Both the position numbers and the translations under genes were made by a program. Shown one piece after another: positions 8,808-17,318 of a stretch of 64,000 bases of DNA. The notes under the pieces were generated by a model. That model ran no database searches, was not told where the DNA came from, and was given only the letters and a program-made list of their open reading frames with translations. The number at the start of each line of letters is the position of its first letter. Within the stretch, counting starts at the first letter, position 1. Source of the stretch: CAZFUY01 sp964522445 (GTDB lineage Bacteria; Pseudomonadota; Gammaproteobacteria; SZUA-229); contig CAZFUY010000001.1 in NCBI GenBank assembly GCA_964522445.1, positions 6,540 through 70,539 of the forward strand. The letters are read 5' to 3'.

Positions 8808-9530
8808 TTATAACTGTAATAAAATTTCTTTTTCTTCAGCAGAAGGTTCTATGTCTCTACTCTCATAATGGTTAAAAATAGCATCAACCACATCTTTTGG
8901 GTCTTCTAAAACAATAAATAAATCCATGTCTTCCTGATTAATCATGCCCTGTGCAACCAGGGTATTCTGAAACCATGCTAACAAAGGTTCCCAGAAAGAT
9001 TTATTTACAAGGATAACAGGTATACGTCGTGTTTTTCCTGTTTGTACCAGAGTGAGCATTTCAGCCATTTCATCCAGTGTGCCAAAACCCCCGGGGCAAA
9101 CAACATAGGCTGAGGCATATTTTACAAACATGACCTTGCGTGAAAAAAAATGTCGGAAGTGTAGTTTTATATCCTGAAAAGAATTAGGCGTTTGCTCTTT
9201 GGGAAGCTGGATATTTAAACCGATACTTAATGATTTGCCTTTCTGGCCACCTTTATTGGCCGCTTCCATAATGCCCGGACCGCCACCGCTGATAATTGAA
9301 AAACCAGCATTAGATAATTCCTGGGCAATTTCTTCTGCGATTTTATAATAAGCATGATCGGGTTTAGTTCGGGCAGAACCGAAAATACTGACAGAAGGAT
9401 TAACAGGTGCGAGTCGCTCAAAGCCTTCAACAAATTCAGCCATGATCTGAAATATTTTCCATGATTCACGATTAAGAGAAGCTTCACTGGTAGGGGAAAT
9501 TCGTGGGAATTTTGAAGTTTTTTCAGACAT
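8808..9530 (-). CDS. LOG-family Rossmann-fold protein (TIGR00730-type)
   Basis: This 240-residue protein has the two signature motifs of the LOG / lysine-decarboxylase-like family: SGGGPGIMEAANKG (around residue 81) and PGGFGTLDEM (around residue 146). Members are nucleoside 5'-monophosphate phosphoribohydrolases; plant and some bacterial ones release cytokinin bases, and PpnN of Escherichia coli cleaves nucleotides. The arginine and glutamate of these motifs are present, so the fold and probably the activity are intact. It heads a run on the minus strand with the hydrolase and dctQM genes and is divergent from polA across 57 bp. Confidence 0.88.
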   Translation of the reverse strand: MSEKTSKFPRISPTSEASLNRESWKIFQIMAEFVEGFERLAPVNPSVSIFGSARTKPDHAYYKIAEEIAQELSNAGFSIISGGGPGIMEAANKGGQKGKSLSIGLNIQLPKEQTPNSFQDIKLHFRHFFSRKVMFVKYASAYVVCPGGFGTLDEMAEMLTLVQTGKTRRIPVILVNKSFWEPLLAWFQNTLVAQGMINQEDMDLFIVLEDPKDVVDAIFNHYESRDIEPSAEEKEILLQL

Positions 9531-9587
9531 ATTAGTCTCGCATTCGGTTAATATAGCGCGTTAATTCAGGTTAAAAGAAAATATAGC

Positions 9588-12275
9588 ATGTCATCCAGAA
9601 AACTACCCTTAATACTTGTTGATGGTTCTTCTTATCTTTACCGGGCTTTTCATGCTCTGCCGCCATTAACCAACGCTAGTGGCCAGCCAACAGGCGCTGT
9701 GTATGGTGTTATCAATATGTTAAAAAAACTGGTTGAAGAATACCAGCCAGAGCATATGGCTGTGGTCTTTGATGCAAAGGGTAAAACATTTCGTAATGAC
9801 CTGTATAAAGAATATAAAGCCAATCGCCCACCTATGCCAGATGATCTGAGATCACAAATTCAGCCGCTGCATGATCTGGTGGATGCTCTGGGTTATCCCA
9901 AACTGGTAGTTGAAGGAGTGGAAGCCGATGATGTTATCGGTACTCTGGCGCAACAGGCAGAAGCTAAGGGTATGAATGTTCTGATCTCCACGGGCGATAA
10001 AGATATGGCTCAGCTGGTGACAGACAAAGTTACTCTGATTAATACCATGAATAACAGCCGGATGAATCCTGAAGGTGTCGTGGATAAATTTGGTGTTAAA
10101 GCAGAGCAGATTATTGATTATCTGGCGCTGATTGGTGATACCTCTGATAACATTCCCGGTGTGCCCAAGGTTGGCCCCAAAACAGCAGTTAAATGGTTAA
10201 CGCAATATGGCTCTATGGATGAAATTATTAGCCATGCGGATGATATAAAAGGCAAAGTGGGTGAGAGTCTTCGAGAATGTCTTGAGCAGTTACCCCTGTC
10301 TTATAAATTAGCCACGATTGTTTGTGATGTTAAGTTAGATAAGCGGCCAGATGAGCTTGCTCTGTGTGAACCTGATAAGGAACAGTTAAAGAAAATTTAT
10401 ACTGAGTTAGAATTTAAAAACTGGTTGTCTGAACTGGATGGCAATGCTGAATCTGTGGTTAAAAAAGTAACCACAGAATATGAAACAGTGCTTAATGAAA
10501 AGGCTTTTAAATGCTGGCTAAAAAAATTACAGCAAGCTGATATTTTTTCATTTGATACAGAAACAACCAGTCTGAATTATATGCAGGCAAGGGTGGTGGG
10601 TGTGTCTTTTTCTATTGAAGAAGGCAAAGCCGCTTACGTGCCTTTTGCTCATGATTATCCTGATGCGCCAGAACAACTAACAGAAGAAATCGTGCTGGGT
10701 GGCTTAAAGCCACTGCTTGAAGATGAAAACAAAGCCAAGCTGGGTCAAAATCTAAAATATGACACTCATGTGTTAGCTAACCATGGTATTAATCTGCGAG
10801 GGGTAACACATGACACTTTACTTGAGTCTTATGTTTTAGATTCTACCAAACGTCATGATATGGATAGTATGGCAACACGGTTTTTAAATTTTGAAACTAT
10901 TCATTTTGAAGATGTTGCAGGTAAAGGTGCAAAGCAGTTAACTTTTAATCAGGTTGATTTAAATGAAGCGGGTCCTTATGCGGCTGAAGATGCAGATATT
11001 ACTCTGCGCTTACATAATAAAATCTATCCGCAGTTAGAACAGGATGAAAATTTAAAAATAGTTTATGAAGCAATTGAAATGCCATTAATGCCAGTGATTC
11101 AAAATATTGAACATAATGGTGTAAAAGTGGATATGGATATGCTGGCGAAACAAAGTCGTGAACTTGCAGAACGCTTAGTTGAAATAGAAAAGCAGACTTT
11201 TGACGAGGCGGGAGAAAGTTTTAATTTGTCATCGCCAAAACAGATACAGGCCATATTTTTTGAAAAATTGGGGTTGCCTGTTATTCGAAAGACACCCAAA
11301 GGGCAGCCATCAACAGCAGAAGATGTGTTGCAGGAACTGGCGCAGGATTATCCATTACCCAAATTAATCTTAGAGCATCGTAGTTTAAATAAACTTAAAT
11401 CTACATACACTGATAAATTACCAAAACAGGTTAATCCTGAAACAGGTCGTGTACATACATCCTACCATCAGGCGGTTACGGCTACAGGGCGGTTATCTTC
11501 TTCTGATCCTAATTTACAAAATATTCCCGTGCGCTCAGAAGAAGGCCGAAAAATTCGTCAGGCTTTTGTTGCGGAAAAAAATTATAAATTACTGGCAGCT
11601 GATTACTCACAGATTGAATTAAGAATTATGGCGCATTTATCATCGGATGAAAGTTTATTAAGTGCCTTTGCACAAGGAAAAGATATACACAAAGCAACAG
11701 CCGCCGAAGTATTTAATTTATCACTCGATGAAGTAAAAAGTGAACAGCGCCGAGCAGCAAAAGCAATTAATTTTGGCTTAATTTATGGTATGTCCGCATT
11801 TGGTCTGGCTAAACAATTAGATATTACGCGTTATGACGCGCAAAATTATATTGATTTATATTTTGAACGCTACCCCGGCGTAAAATTATATATGGATGTC
11901 ACAAAAGAAATTGCGCATGACAAAGGTTATGTCGAAACATTATTTGGCCGTCGTTTATATTTGCCAGAAATAAATTCACGGAATGGTATGCGAAGACAAT
12001 ATGCAGAACGTACAGCAATTAATGCGCCTATGCAGGGAACTGCTGCGGATATAATTAAAATGGCAATGATTAATTTGCATGAGGTTTTATTAAATTCAGA
12101 AATAGACGCGTGTATGGTTATGCAGGTGCATGATGAACTGGTTTTTGAAGTTGCAGAAAAAGATGTTCAGTCACTTACAGAGTTGGTGCGCAAAGAAATG
12201 GAATCGGCGGCTGAATTAGATGTGCCGCTGCTGGTTGATATTGGTGTTGGTGATAACTGGGATGAAGCGCATTAG
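9588..12275 (+). CDS. polA: DNA polymerase I
   Basis: This is a full-length 895-residue polymerase I. The N-terminal 5'-3' exonuclease (about 1-290) carries VDGSSYLYRAFHAL and the helix-hairpin-helix region ISDTSDN-like GDTSDNIPGVPKVGPKTA. The 3'-5' proofreading domain (about 310-500) keeps its acidic residues in DTETTSLN, NLKYDTHVL and YAAEDADITL, so proofreading should work. The polymerase domain has motif A DYSQIELRIMAH, the O-helix RRAAKAINFGLIYGM and motif C VHDELVFEV. It fills Okazaki gaps and repair patches. The gene order polA, small RNA, engB, cytochrome c4, dsbA downstream resembles Pseudomonas. Confidence 0.98.
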   Translation: MSSRKLPLILVDGSSYLYRAFHALPPLTNASGQPTGAVYGVINMLKKLVEEYQPEHMAVVFDAKGKTFRNDLYKEYKANRPPMPDDLRSQIQPLHDLVDALGYPKLVVEGVEADDVIGTLAQQAEAKGMNVLISTGDKDMAQLVTDKVTLINTMNNSRMNPEGVVDKFGVKAEQIIDYLALIGDTSDNIPGVPKVGPKTAVKWLTQYGSMDEIISHADDIKGKVGESLRECLEQLPLSYKLATIVCDVKLDKRPDELALCEPDKEQLKKIYTELEFKNWLSELDGNAESVVKKVTTEYETVLNEKAFKCWLKKLQQADIFSFDTETTSLNYMQARVVGVSFSIEEGKAAYVPFAHDYPDAPEQLTEEIVLGGLKPLLEDENKAKLGQNLKYDTHVLANHGINLRGVTHDTLLESYVLDSTKRHDMDSMATRFLNFETIHFEDVAGKGAKQLTFNQVDLNEAGPYAAEDADITLRLHNKIYPQLEQDENLKIVYEAIEMPLMPVIQNIEHNGVKVDMDMLAKQSRELAERLVEIEKQTFDEAGESFNLSSPKQIQAIFFEKLGLPVIRKTPKGQPSTAEDVLQELAQDYPLPKLILEHRSLNKLKSTYTDKLPKQVNPETGRVHTSYHQAVTATGRLSSSDPNLQNIPVRSEEGRKIRQAFVAEKNYKLLAADYSQIELRIMAHLSSDESLLSAFAQGKDIHKATAAEVFNLSLDEVKSEQRRAAKAINFGLIYGMSAFGLAKQLDITRYDAQNYIDLYFERYPGVKLYMDVTKEIAHDKGYVETLFGRRLYLPEINSRNGMRRQYAERTAINAPMQGTAADIIKMAMINLHEVLLNSEIDACMVMQVHDELVFEVAEKDVQSLTELVRKEMESAAELDVPLLVDIGVGDNWDEAH

Positions 12276-12300
12276 ACATTAGTTATGTGATTTAACATGA

Positions 12301-12344
12301 TTTTGTTTGTCATCCCTCAGCTGCGCTCGGGATGACAAACAAAA
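12301..12344. repeat. Palindrome downstream of polA
   Basis: A 16-bp perfect inverted repeat joins 12301-12316 and 12329-12344 around a 12-base loop. The arms contain GTTTGTCATCCC and GGGATGACAAAC. It begins 25 bp after the polA stop. No U tract follows on either strand, so it is better described as a repeated extragenic palindrome than a standard terminator, although it could still stabilise the polA mRNA 3' end. Similar TGTCATCCC-type palindromes are common in many bacterial genomes, as I remember them. Confidence 0.65.
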
Positions 12345-12427
12345 AAACAGGCAATGCTTTAATTAATGATCAAAAACCCCGTTTGTCCGAAGCCTTAAGT
12401 AAAGCTCTACCACTCATCGGTTATGTT

Positions 12428-12455
12428 TTGACTTCCCTCTGATATGAACTTTAAT
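12428..12455 (+). promoter_or_regulatory. Predicted sigma-70 promoter of the polA-engB small RNA
   Basis: A -35 hexamer TTGACT (12428-12433) is followed after 16 bp by a -10 hexamer TTTAAT (12450-12455), each with five of six consensus bases. Transcription would start near 12462. The next 145 bp hold four hairpins ending in a clear terminator and no open reading frame with a ribosome binding site, which fits a small RNA promoter. Confidence 0.55.
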
Positions 12456-12461
12456 TACTTT

Positions 12462-12606
12462 ACGAAAGAGTTACTTTTTGCAGTAAGAATTGCGCTAAAG
12501 CCCGGCGCAAACCCGCTTGCCTCCCTGAGCGGGTAATTTGAGGTTAGCCTCCCCAAGCTGGCCTCTGGTTAACCCCGGTTCTCGCTAGAGAGCCGGGGAT
12601 TTTTTT
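12462..12606 (+). ncRNA. Candidate small RNA between polA and engB with C-rich (CCUCC) hairpin loops
   Basis: Four stem-loops can be drawn in order. TTGCGC/GCGCAA (12490-12510) has loop TAAAGCCCG. CCCGCT/AGCGGG (12512-12533) has loop TGCCTCCCTG. A 9-bp stem, GAGGTTAGC (12540-12548) with GCTGGCCTC (12557-12565), has loop CTCCCCAA. The last is a terminator hairpin followed by seven T. Two loops expose CCTCCC or CTCCCC, complementary to Shine-Dalgarno sequences (GGAGG), which suggests it silences mRNAs by masking ribosome binding sites. Spot 42 (spf) of E. coli and ErsA of Pseudomonas aeruginosa lie in the same polA-engB interval. I see no clear sequence match to Spot 42, so homology is unproven. 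The start is inferred from the promoter. Confidence 0.68.
12573..12606 (+). terminator. Rho-independent terminator of the polA-engB small RNA
   Basis: An 11-bp stem, CCCCGGTTCTC (12573-12583) with GAGAGCCGGGG (12588-12598) and one G-U pair, closes a GCTA loop. It is followed by A and seven T (12600-12606). This is a strong intrinsic terminator on the + strand. Confidence 0.88.
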
Positions 12607-12686
12607 GCTTAATGAAGCAGATAAAAAATTTAAAACAGCAAATTTCTATTTCCAGGGGTGTCGTCAAATTTGATCCCTGATGCTAA

Positions 12687-13301
12687 TTAATTATCTTCAG
12701 GCTTATCCAGTTGATACCATTCATTAAGCCTGGTCTGTAATTCCTCCAGACCTGTACCTTTAAGAGCCGAAAACATCTGTACACTGGCTGTGAGTCCTTC
12801 TGCTTTCAGTATTTTTTTTACATTAGCCAAAGACTGCATGGCAGGCCCTCTTTTTAGCTTATCAGCCTTGGTGAGTAGAATATGAGCTGGGGTAGAAAAG
12901 TGCTGACACCAGTCCAGCATTTGAAGGTCATAGTCTTTTAATGGATGACGGATATCCATAATAATCACCAGTCCATAAAGGTTGTCTCGCTTACTAAGGT
13001 AGTTTTCCATTAGTTTTTGCCAGTCACGACGTATTTTTTCTGGAACTTTTGCGTAGCCGTAGCCCGGCAGGTCTACAAGGTAACGTTGATCATCCAGGGT
13101 AAAAAAATTAATTAGCTGGGTACGCCCTGGTGTTTTGCTGGTGCGTGCTAAATTCTTGATCTGGCATAAAGTATTGATGGCGCTAGATTTTCCAGCATTA
13201 GAGCGGCCTGCAAAAGCTACTTCAATCGCTTCAATTTCAGGAAACTGCTTGCTCTGGCTGGCGCTGGTAAGGAATTTTGCTTTTCGGTAATAGTTTTTCA
13301 T
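12687..13301 (-). CDS. engB: Ribosome biogenesis GTP-binding protein EngB/YsxC
   Basis: This 204-residue GTPase has the P-loop GRSNAGKSS (G1), the G2 region KTPGRTQ, G3 DLPGYGYAKV, G4 TKADK and G5 FSALKGTG. These are the hallmarks of the EngB/YihA/YsxC family, which assists assembly of the 50S ribosomal subunit. I chose the ATG at 13301 (MKNYYRKAKF), which matches the usual length; a TTG two codons upstream is less likely. It converges on the small RNA and is divergent from the cytochrome c4 gene across 159 bp, which contains a stable hairpin. Confidence 0.96.
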   Translation of the reverse strand: MKNYYRKAKFLTSASQSKQFPEIEAIEVAFAGRSNAGKSSAINTLCQIKNLARTSKTPGRTQLINFFTLDDQRYLVDLPGYGYAKVPEKIRRDWQKLMENYLSKRDNLYGLVIIMDIRHPLKDYDLQMLDWCQHFSTPAHILLTKADKLKRGPAMQSLANVKKILKAEGLTASVQMFSALKGTGLEELQTRLNEWYQLDKPEDN

Positions 13302-13346
13302 ATGCAATAAGTAATAAAAAGTGGGCGAATATTACTCTGAATCAAA

Positions 13347-13385
13347 CTTTTCAGCCATTAGTAAGCTCACTAAATTGCTGAAAAG
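13347..13385. repeat. Hairpin in the engB-cytochrome c4 divergent region
   Basis: CTTTTCAGC (13347-13355) is mirrored by GCTGAAAAG (13377-13385), and the interior pairs again through ATTAGT and ACTAAT-like ACTAAAT. It sits between the divergent starts of engB and the cytochrome gene, 76 bp upstream of the latter. It could be an operator or a 5' leader structure; nothing in the sequence decides. Confidence 0.5.
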
Positions 13386-13460
13386 CCCTATCTGGTGTAG
13401 ACTTGCGCCACTTTTTTGGCCACATGACTGGTCGAGTATTTGGTTCGGAGAATACAAACA

Positions 13461-14066
13461 ATGAAATTTAAGTATCTTTTTGCAGTGTTTAGCCTGTTTT
13501 TAGGTGTAAATGCAACAGCAGTTGCCGGTGATGCAGCGGCAGGTGAAGGCAAGTCTGCTATGTGTGCAGCATGTCATATGGCTGATGGTAACAGTGTCGT
13601 GGCACAGTTTCCTAAATTAGCAGGTCAGCATGAGCAATATATCGTTAAGCAATTGACTGAATTTAAAACTATGAAGCGTAAAAATGACACGATGCTGGGC
13701 ATGTCTGCTGCATTAAGTGATGTAGATATGGCAGATATTGGTGCATTCTTTGCGAGCAAAAAAGCGACACCAACAGTAGCTGATGAGAGTAAGTTAGCAT
13801 TAGGGCGGGATATATATCGTGGCGGTAATGTGAGCACAGGTATACCAGCATGTATGGGATGCCATGGGCCTTCAGGTGCGGGTAATCCAACAGCCAAATA
13901 CCCTGCATTGCAGGGGCAGCATGCGGCTTATACGATTGCACAGCTTAATGCTTTTCGTGATGCTTCACGTGCAAATGATCCTGGAAATATGATGCGCAAT
14001 GTTGCAGCTCGTATGAGCACGGCCGAAATAGAAGCTGTAGCAAATTATATAGCATCAATGAAATAG
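13461..14066 (+). CDS. Diheme cytochrome c4
   Basis: This 201-residue periplasmic protein has a Sec signal peptide (cleaved after VAG, near residue 22) and two class I cytochrome c halves. Their heme motifs are CAACH (near residue 34) and CMGCH (near residue 132). Each half has a distal Met candidate (TMLGMSAAL and NMMRNVAAR). Cytochrome c4 carries electrons to terminal oxidases or reductases. The start ATG at 13461 follows GGAG at a spacing of 10; an upstream TTG is rejected because it precedes the Shine-Dalgarno. The order engB-c4-dsbA matches what I recall from Pseudomonas. Confidence 0.93.
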   Translation: MKFKYLFAVFSLFLGVNATAVAGDAAAGEGKSAMCAACHMADGNSVVAQFPKLAGQHEQYIVKQLTEFKTMKRKNDTMLGMSAALSDVDMADIGAFFASKKATPTVADESKLALGRDIYRGGNVSTGIPACMGCHGPSGAGNPTAKYPALQGQHAAYTIAQLNAFRDASRANDPGNMMRNVAARMSTAEIEAVANYIASMK

Positions 14067-14091
14067 CAGTTATTCAGGACTGCTTAAGAGA

Positions 14092-14115
14092 GGGGGCGTT
14101 TATCGCTCCCTTTTT
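14092..14115 (+). terminator. Terminator after cytochrome c4
   Basis: GGGGGCG (14092-14098) pairs with CGCTCCC (14104-14110, one G-U pair) around a TTTAT loop and is followed by five T. It lies 26 bp after the stop codon. Confidence 0.75.
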
Positions 14116-14218
14116 ATTGCCTGTTTTTTAATAACGTAGCATAATCCTAGAAAAATCAATGAAATTATATGGCCGATAAGCGGTCTACTTAAAGATGTAT
14201 TCAATGGGGATAAAAATA

Positions 14219-14851
14219 ATGAAATCTATCTGGTTAAGAAATATTCTGGGATTATTGCTTATGGCGGCTTTGCCAATGCAGGTAATTGTGGCAAAAGAAT
14301 ATTCTGAAGGTGTGCAATACAGTAAATTAACTAATGCAGTGTCTACAAATAGTGGTGATAAAGTCGAAGTGCTAGAATTTTTCTGGTATGGCTGTCCGCA
14401 CTGTTTTCGTTTTGAGCCCACTATATCCAAATGGATTAAAAACAAGCCAGCTAATGTAAATTTCATGCGTGTACCTGCCCCTATTAATCCCAGCTGGGTG
14501 CCTCATACTAAAGCCTATTATGCGCTTGAGATGATGGGTAAGGGAGAGCAATATCATGGTGCGTTATTCAAAGCCATACATATAGATAGAAAAAAGATTC
14601 GTGATTTAGCATCAATAACAAAATTTCTGGTTAGTCAGGGTGTTAATGAAAAAGCATTTAAAGATGCGGTTAATTCATTTGCTGTAGAGATGCGAGTTCG
14701 AAAAGCTATGCAGCTGACAAAAAATTATAAACTTAGTGGCGTGCCTATGCTGGCAGTAAATGGAAAATACACAATATCTGCACAACAGGCAGGTGGTTAT
14801 GATGGCATGATTAATATTGCCAATTACTTAATTAGTAAAGAAGCTAAATAA
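14219..14851 (+). CDS. dsbA: Periplasmic thiol:disulfide interchange protein DsbA
   Basis: This 210-residue protein has a Sec signal peptide (LLMAALPMQVIVA) and a thioredoxin fold. The DsbA active site is FFWYGCPHCFRFEP (CPHC near residue 59). The cis-proline loop is SGVPMLAVNG near residue 180. It introduces disulfide bonds into exported proteins and is reoxidised by DsbB. I chose 14219 (MKSIWLRN), preceded by GGGGA at a spacing of 8; two in-frame ATGs lie upstream at 14195 and 14204. It is useful here given the many exported cytochromes encoded nearby. Confidence 0.94.
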   Translation: MKSIWLRNILGLLLMAALPMQVIVAKEYSEGVQYSKLTNAVSTNSGDKVEVLEFFWYGCPHCFRFEPTISKWIKNKPANVNFMRVPAPINPSWVPHTKAYYALEMMGKGEQYHGALFKAIHIDRKKIRDLASITKFLVSQGVNEKAFKDAVNSFAVEMRVRKAMQLTKNYKLSGVPMLAVNGKYTISAQQAGGYDGMINIANYLISKEAK

Positions 14852-14917
14852 TCGAACTCAGTTTATAGTTAATTTAGTTTAATCACTGAATTAACTAATG
14901 GACTAAAAGAGGCGAAT

Positions 14918-17140
14918 ATGACTGCAAAACCCGACCAGGGTGAAGAGCACTGGAAGCGTAAATATTACGATCAACTTGATCAGCTGGAACAAAAAGAGAA
15001 AGAATGGGGCGATCTGGAGTCTGTGCTCAAAAGAGCAATTGGACGGCTTAGTCTGGCGGCTGAAGGGCATGATGCAGCTATTGATCGATATATTAAAGAT
15101 ATTCGGACGAGTGTAAAAAGTAATATAAATAAACACCGTCTTGAAACAATTCTGGATGACCTGTCCAGGCTGTTAGCAAAGATAGAAGAAAATGAATCTG
15201 TGCCAGATAGGCAGGTTATATCAAGCCTGCAAAAACTAATTGAAAATATTGAGCTTCCTGGCAAGTGTAATAAAGCTAAAACAAAATTAATAAAACGTTT
15301 TACAAATGCGGTTGATGATGAAAAAGATGACATCATTAAAGATATTGTTGCTTTATTAAAACAGGCGATCAATAGTCAGGAAAAAGAAACAGATAAAAAA
15401 CCAGGCATATTTGAACGTTTAATTGGCTCCCCATCCAATGCCGAAAAAGAAGTAGATTTTCAGGCAATGGCTTCAATTGTTGTGCATATAATACAGCTAT
15501 TGCCCTGGCCTGAAAATATCAGGGGTGATGTTCAGTCATTAATGGATCAAACAGTAAAGAGTCAGACAGAAAAAGCAATTGGCAGTAATATTGGTCAGCT
15601 GGAAACATTGATTGACAAATGGAAAAACATAGGCGATGGAGAAGAAGAAAATGTAATAGCTGAAACACCAGTCGTGTCTCCAGTAGAGATTCTGGAAAAA
15701 ATAAATCAGAGAATAAAGTGGCCAAATTCAAAACCCAAAGAAATAAAAAAGATAGAGTCTAATTTAAAAAATAACCCTGATGATCTCGATAAATTAATCT
15801 TTGAATATGCATTACAGATTGATAAGTTATTAGTAAATAATAAACCAGAGAAAGAGATTTCAGGTACAGAGCTAGAAGCTTATCGAAGCTGTGTTATTTC
15901 CTTTCTCAATCAGCTTGATAATAAAGAATCCCCTAATGGCAGAATAGCCGCACTACGTTTGTCAGCAATAGATGCTAAAGAAAGAAATGAGCTGGATAAA
16001 CTTTCGGTTGATTTAGCTAATATAGTAGAGCATACGGAAACTAAAGATCAGAGTAGTGATTTTGATCTATCAGACTCTAATTCGCAGCCCACCATACAGG
16101 AATTACTAATCCGTCTGCTGGAACAACTGATTGTTCCAACTGATCTTCATCGAGATGTTGAAGATATGAAACTACGATTAGAAAAAGAAACAGCACCGGA
16201 TGACTGGAAAAAGTTATTAAAAGATGTTGCGCTGCTTATTAATTCTATTCGTAATCATATGCAAAAAGAAAAAAATGAGTTTGAAAGTTTTTTGCAACAG
16301 ATAACAACGCGACTTAAGGAAATGGATGTTTTCCTACAGAATGAAAGTGCCGTTGCTGAACTGGCAGAGCAGGAAGGTAAAATATTTGATGTAAAAGTAA
16401 ATGCGCATGTAAAAAATATTCGTAATGATATATCGCAGGCATCAGATTTAGAAGGGCTTAAGAATACGGTAGAACATCGATTAGAAGATATTTCCAGGCA
16501 CATCAAAAATTACAGGGATGTTGAGAATAAGCGCTATTCAAATGCACAAAAAAATGTATTTGAAATGCAGGATAAAATGATGTCTTTAGAAAAAGAAACA
16601 GAAAATCTAAGGCATGTTATTGTGCAGAAAAATAAGCAGGCACTTTTTGACGCGCTAACAGAAATACCTAATCGACTGGCTTATGATCAAAAAGCAGAAG
16701 AAGAGATTGCTCGTTGGAAACGATTTGATAATCCGCTTAGTCTGGCGATATGGGATGTGGATTTATTTAAAAAAGTTAATGATACTTATGGTCATAAAGC
16801 AGGTGATAAAGTTTTAAAAACAATAGCTCAATTGCTTAATAGTCGTATTAGGGAAACAGATTTTCTTGCGCGTTTTGGTGGTGAAGAGTTTGTTATGTTA
16901 TTGCCGGGAACTATTGAAGAAGAAACGCTTCGTCTGGTTAATGGTTTAAGAAAGAAAATAGAAGTCTGTGGTTTTCACTATCACGGGGATGCTGTAAGTA
17001 TTACTGTTTCATGTGGAGTCAGTAGTTTTAGAGAAGGCGATACACTTGAACGTGTTTTTGAAAGAGCAGATCAGGCGCTTTATAAAGCTAAGGAAAACGG
17101 ACGCAATCAGTGTGTGATAGCATCCTGTCGTTCTGATTAG
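14918..17140 (+). CDS. Cytoplasmic diguanylate cyclase with long helical N-terminal region
   Basis: In this 740-residue protein only the last ~165 residues are a GGDEF domain (DALTEIPNRLAY near residue 578, GGEEF near 652), with intact catalytic and metal-binding residues (WDVDLFKKVND). It should make cyclic di-GMP. The preceding ~570 residues are mostly charged and helical, with a coiled coil just before the cyclase (about 500-575) and no membrane segment. Repeated segments of the type IxxLLxxLxxPxxxxxDVxxL occur near 195, 395 and 425, suggesting duplicated helical units. In Pseudomonas the cognate region downstream of dsbA also holds a GGDEF gene (dgcH, from memory). No inhibitory RxxD site is obvious. 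Confidence 0.88.
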   Translation: MTAKPDQGEEHWKRKYYDQLDQLEQKEKEWGDLESVLKRAIGRLSLAAEGHDAAIDRYIKDIRTSVKSNINKHRLETILDDLSRLLAKIEENESVPDRQVISSLQKLIENIELPGKCNKAKTKLIKRFTNAVDDEKDDIIKDIVALLKQAINSQEKETDKKPGIFERLIGSPSNAEKEVDFQAMASIVVHIIQLLPWPENIRGDVQSLMDQTVKSQTEKAIGSNIGQLETLIDKWKNIGDGEEENVIAETPVVSPVEILEKINQRIKWPNSKPKEIKKIESNLKNNPDDLDKLIFEYALQIDKLLVNNKPEKEISGTELEAYRSCVISFLNQLDNKESPNGRIAALRLSAIDAKERNELDKLSVDLANIVEHTETKDQSSDFDLSDSNSQPTIQELLIRLLEQLIVPTDLHRDVEDMKLRLEKETAPDDWKKLLKDVALLINSIRNHMQKEKNEFESFLQQITTRLKEMDVFLQNESAVAELAEQEGKIFDVKVNAHVKNIRNDISQASDLEGLKNTVEHRLEDISRHIKNYRDVENKRYSNAQKNVFEMQDKMMSLEKETENLRHVIVQKNKQALFDALTEIPNRLAYDQKAEEEIARWKRFDNPLSLAIWDVDLFKKVNDTYGHKAGDKVLKTIAQLLNSRIRETDFLARFGGEEFVMLLPGTIEEETLRLVNGLRKKIEVCGFHYHGDAVSITVSCGVSSFREGDTLERVFERADQALYKAKENGRNQCVIASCRSD

Positions 17141-17173
17141 AACTAAATATCTGAAAACATCCTGTTGCAGATA

Positions 17174-17304
17174 GTTAAAATCAAAAGGTTTTTACCACGG
17201 AGGACTCAGAGAGCACAGAGTTTTTTTGGTTTGCGCTATGCGCAAACACAAGAAACAAGTCTTTCTCTGAGTCCTCCGTGGTGAATAGCTTTTGATTTTG
17301 GTTA
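17174..17304. repeat. Nested palindromic intergenic element, about 131 bp
   Basis: The outer arms extend over about 38 bp, with ACCACGGAGGACTCAGAGA on the left (17194-17212) mirrored by TCTCTGAGTCCTCCGTGGT on the right. Both continue outward through AATCAAAAG and CTTTTGATT to GTTAA/TTAAC. The centre is a second palindrome, GTTTGCGCTATGCGCAAAC (17229-17247). The organisation, and the CCAC-GAG-type arm, parallel the element at 3870-4028, although the sequences differ. It separates two convergent genes. Confidence 0.72.
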
Positions 17305-17318
17305 ACAACTGCTTATGA

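Noticed and set aside
12301..12344. Palindrome after polA as a rho-independent terminator
   Set aside because: No T tract follows the stem on either strand; kept as a repeat instead.
12462..12606. Direct Spot 42 (spf) homologue
   Set aside because: Location fits, but sequence and loop content do not match Spot 42 as I remember it, so no gene symbol is given.
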